Below are positions 21,274 through 22,654 of a stretch of 22,654 nt of DNA, one piece after another. The stretch is taken from contig CAZYGU010000013.1 of NCBI GenBank assembly GCA_964646785.1, forward strand, positions 1 to 22,654. Direction: 5' to 3'. Under the pieces are notes generated by a model. That model had not been told where the DNA came from. It saw only the letters and a program-made list of their open reading frames with translations, and searched no databases. Numbering within the stretch: the first letter of the stretch is position 1; every line of letters begins with the position of its first letter. Source of the stretch: JBGTNQ01 sp964646785 (lineage in GTDB: Bacteria > Patescibacteriota > Minisyncoccia > Phycocordibacterales > Zambryskibacteraceae). The position numbers and the translations under genes are program-made.

Positions 21274-21942
21274 TTATTGTCCGAGTGCTTTCTTTTTCTG
21301 CTCCTCAAGTTTCTTCAAATCTTCCTTCTTCTTTTCTTCAAGTGACTGAATAGTTTGAGTTGCCTGCTGAGACCAATTGCGTAGTACTGTAGCACCTACA
21401 GTAAGAGTTGCATCTGGATCAATTTGACCACGTACTCCTACATAATCACCAACTTTAAATTGAGAAAATGCTCCTTGTGGAACAAGCTCTGTGTCTGCAT
21501 ATACAACTACAGTCCAGTTCCCTCCCCATGTCTTCACAACAATAGAACCTGTTGATGATGCATTGGACGATCCTGAATTCGTTGATATTGATTGAATCTT
21601 ACCTCGAATAAATGCCTTTCCTTTTGGTCCAACTTCAAGAAGCATTGGTTTTGATTCGATTTGCTTTGCAAGATCAGATTCTACCTTTTCAATTCTCTTT
21701 TTTACTGAATTTTCAATTCTTTCAACCTTTTTTCCATCCTCTTTGTAGATCACTGTCCAACCAGCTGGAATACAAGCATTTGGGAATTGTTCAATCTTGC
21801 CTGCTGCATTCTTTGCCCACGTAATTACTTGTGCACACACTTTGTCTGGTGTGGTTGAAGCTGTTGATGTCCCTGTTTCTGCGTATACAGCTGTTCCTCC
21901 AAGGAGCGCAACTGCCATAAGCATAATGAAGCCTTTTTTCAT
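21274..21942 (-). CDS. Secreted protein with OB-like (DUF5666-type) domain
   Basis: A 222-residue protein. The signal peptide is at 1-21 (MKKGFIMLMAVALLGGTAVY, then AETG). A first region has two Cys (KVCAQVITWAK, PNACIPAGWTVIYK), followed by a charged helix (about 75-98). A beta-rich domain (about 104-192) contains KAFIRGKIQSIS, KTWGGNWTVVVYADTELV and QFKVGDYVGVRGQID, which fit the DUF5666/OB-like pattern common in secreted CPR proteins. The C-terminal Lys/Glu coiled coil (EEKKKEDLKKLEEQKKKALG) completes it. Exported, possibly disulfide-bonded; function unknown. No Shine-Dalgarno sequence. Confidence 0.8.
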   Translation of the reverse strand: MKKGFIMLMAVALLGGTAVYAETGTSTASTTPDKVCAQVITWAKNAAGKIEQFPNACIPAGWTVIYKEDGKKVERIENSVKKRIEKVESDLAKQIESKPMLLEVGPKGKAFIRGKIQSISTNSGSSNASSTGSIVVKTWGGNWTVVVYADTELVPQGAFSQFKVGDYVGVRGQIDPDATLTVGATVLRNWSQQATQTIQSLEEKKKEDLKKLEEQKKKALGQ

Positions 21943-22028
21943 GTGCGATACGATAAAATAAAATTATTAATACTAAACACGTACCATATAAGTATATCAT
22001 CACCACATCTATGTCCCTGTGTAAAAAT

Positions 22029-22055
22029 AAGAGGTCAGCATATTGCTGACCTCTT
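22029..22055 (-). terminator. Terminator of the two-gene unit at 22063-22578
   Basis: AAGAGGTCAGCA (22029-22040) pairs perfectly with TGCTGACCTCTT (22044-22055) around TAT, with a U-rich 3' side on the minus strand. Confidence 0.85.
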
Positions 22056-22062
22056 TTGTTTC

Positions 22063-22245
22063 CTAAGCCGTTTTGGCTTCGGGTGCTTTTGCTTCATCAA
22101 CCTTCGGTGGGTTCGGACACGGATGAGCGAGCCTACCCCAACCACCAGGAACTTGATCCGTTGCCCCACAGTTGACGCATATCTCGTCAAACGATGACGC
22201 GTCCGAGAAACGCGTCACATGACTTGGGTGACATGATTCCGGCAT
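22063..22245 (-). CDS. Small Cys-rich, zinc-ribbon-like hypothetical protein
   Basis: A 60-residue protein from the ATG at 22245, with AGGAGG 9 nt upstream. In-frame TTG codons at 22251 and 22254 are too near that site. The core CVNCGATDQVPGGWGRLAHP followed by CPNP resembles one knuckle of a zinc ribbon (C-x2-C-G, then a later Cys), with a second candidate ligand set C5/H6/H9 (ESCHPSH). The C-terminus is Ala/Lys/Pro rich. Such short proteins are often found in phages and mobile regions, though no other phage gene is present. Second gene of a two-gene unit, GC-rich relative to the core genes. Confidence 0.68.
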   Translation of the reverse strand: MPESCHPSHVTRFSDASSFDEICVNCGATDQVPGGWGRLAHPCPNPPKVDEAKAPEAKTA

Positions 22246-22269
22246 CGACAACAACCTCCTGTATGAATG

Positions 22270-22578
22270 TTATGTGAACATGAACCAACAAACAGCAATG
22301 AGCGAAACTGAAGCAGCTACACCAAGCATGATGTTTCTCTTGTGTTTCCTTTCGTTGTCGTACGCAGCTATCGTGCTTTGTGCTTCCATGTGCAACTCGA
22401 CATACATGTTCCCTTGTGGAGTGCGTGCATGGATATCACGGATAAGGTCAGTGATACTGAAGTGTTTCTCACCGGAGTAAATGATCTGAACTCCTGGGTT
22501 TTGTATCTGACCTAAGTCACGAAGGAGTGCTGCTCTTGCTGTCTCAAACATCTTGTCTTTCTTGGCCTGTCGAGCCAT
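22270..22578 (-). CDS. Small tail-anchored membrane protein, hypothetical
   Basis: A 102-residue protein from the ATG at 22578. GGAGGTGATC is 5 nt or less upstream, almost a full complement of the 16S rRNA 3' end. The frame is open to 22608, but that part contains the ribosome-binding site. The basic N-terminus MARQAKKDKMFETARAALLR is followed by a mixed domain (HFSITDLIRDIHARTPQGNM) and a single C-terminal membrane helix (about 84-101; IMLGVAASVSLIAVCWFMF), so the bulk lies in the cytoplasm. The next gene follows after 24 nt. Family not recognised. Confidence 0.68.
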   Translation of the reverse strand: MARQAKKDKMFETARAALLRDLGQIQNPGVQIIYSGEKHFSITDLIRDIHARTPQGNMYVELHMEAQSTIAAYDNERKHKRNIMLGVAASVSLIAVCWFMFT

Positions 22579-22619
22579 GATCACCTCCAAGTTTGACCGA
22601 AAGGGCACGTTCTAAAATG

Positions 22620-22648
22620 AATGTACAATACGTGAAATAAAATAGCAA
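22620..22648 (-). promoter_or_regulatory. Promoter of the two-gene unit at 22063-22578
   Basis: -35 TTGCTA (22643-22648), 17-bp spacer, -10 TACATT (22620-22625) on the minus strand, about 40 nt before the ATG at 22578. Confidence 0.6.
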
Positions 22649-22654
22649 TTGATG

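Noticed and set aside
1..22654. Full reassignment of TGA to Gly or Trp
   Set aside because: All core genes read through intact in the standard code with no in-frame TGA. Only one doubtful case exists, in the transglycosylase leader.
1..22654. CRISPR arrays, insertion sequences, integrases or toxin-antitoxin pairs
   Set aside because: No regularly spaced repeats, no transposase or integrase motifs and no convincing toxin fold were seen in any frame.

Overview
The window looks like a chromosomal piece of a small-genome Candidate Phyla Radiation (Patescibacteria) bacterium, probably of the Parcubacteria side. This is an inference from gene style: compact unlinked housekeeping genes, a DsbA plus VKOR thiol-oxidation pair, a short lytic transglycosylase, TrhO, CtpA and many short secreted or single-helix hypothetical proteins. 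Ribosomal protein L9, which several other CPR groups lack, is present. The sequence is a scaffold with two 100-N placeholder gaps (5652-5751 and 14676-14775). The second gap makes cysS and dnaB look like one gene.

Layout. 1-1000: a partial EVE-domain gene, lexA and a 63-residue partner gene, under a promoter whose spacer is a perfect GAAC-N4-GTTC SOS box. 1079-2233: dsbA-like and VKOR genes. 2286-3550: a transglycosylase and a small membrane protein, both behind roughly 150-nt structured leaders. 3553-8120: a minus-strand operon for a MacAB-like export system (permease, ATPase, gapped adaptor), followed by a MarR regulator and trhO. Its promoter carries a MarR-style dyad. 8174-9705: a DEDDh exonuclease-like protein, a membrane-anchored Cys-containing protein and rpmA. 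9809-10742: two tandem hypothetical genes that I find to be distant homologues of each other. 10798-16776: rplI, ctpA, corA, cysS, dnaB and recR. 16849-22578: a Pro-rich secreted/membrane protein, rplU, rmuC, yqeY, a short hypothetical, an ogt-like gene, a secreted OB-like protein and two small hypotheticals.

Expression signals fall into two classes. The recognisable core genes have essentially no Shine-Dalgarno sequence. Several (corA, yqeY, rmuC, ogt and the gene at 8820-9344) have a -10 box only 8-9 nt before the ATG, which predicts leaderless mRNAs. Six lineage-specific hypothetical genes instead have Shine-Dalgarno sequences, conventional leaders, GC-richer codons and strong individual hairpin terminators. 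None of the roughly 30 genes ends in TGA, and the transglycosylase reading frame contains a TGA at a place where the protein looks as if it should continue. No tRNA, rRNA, CRISPR array, insertion sequence or integrase was seen.
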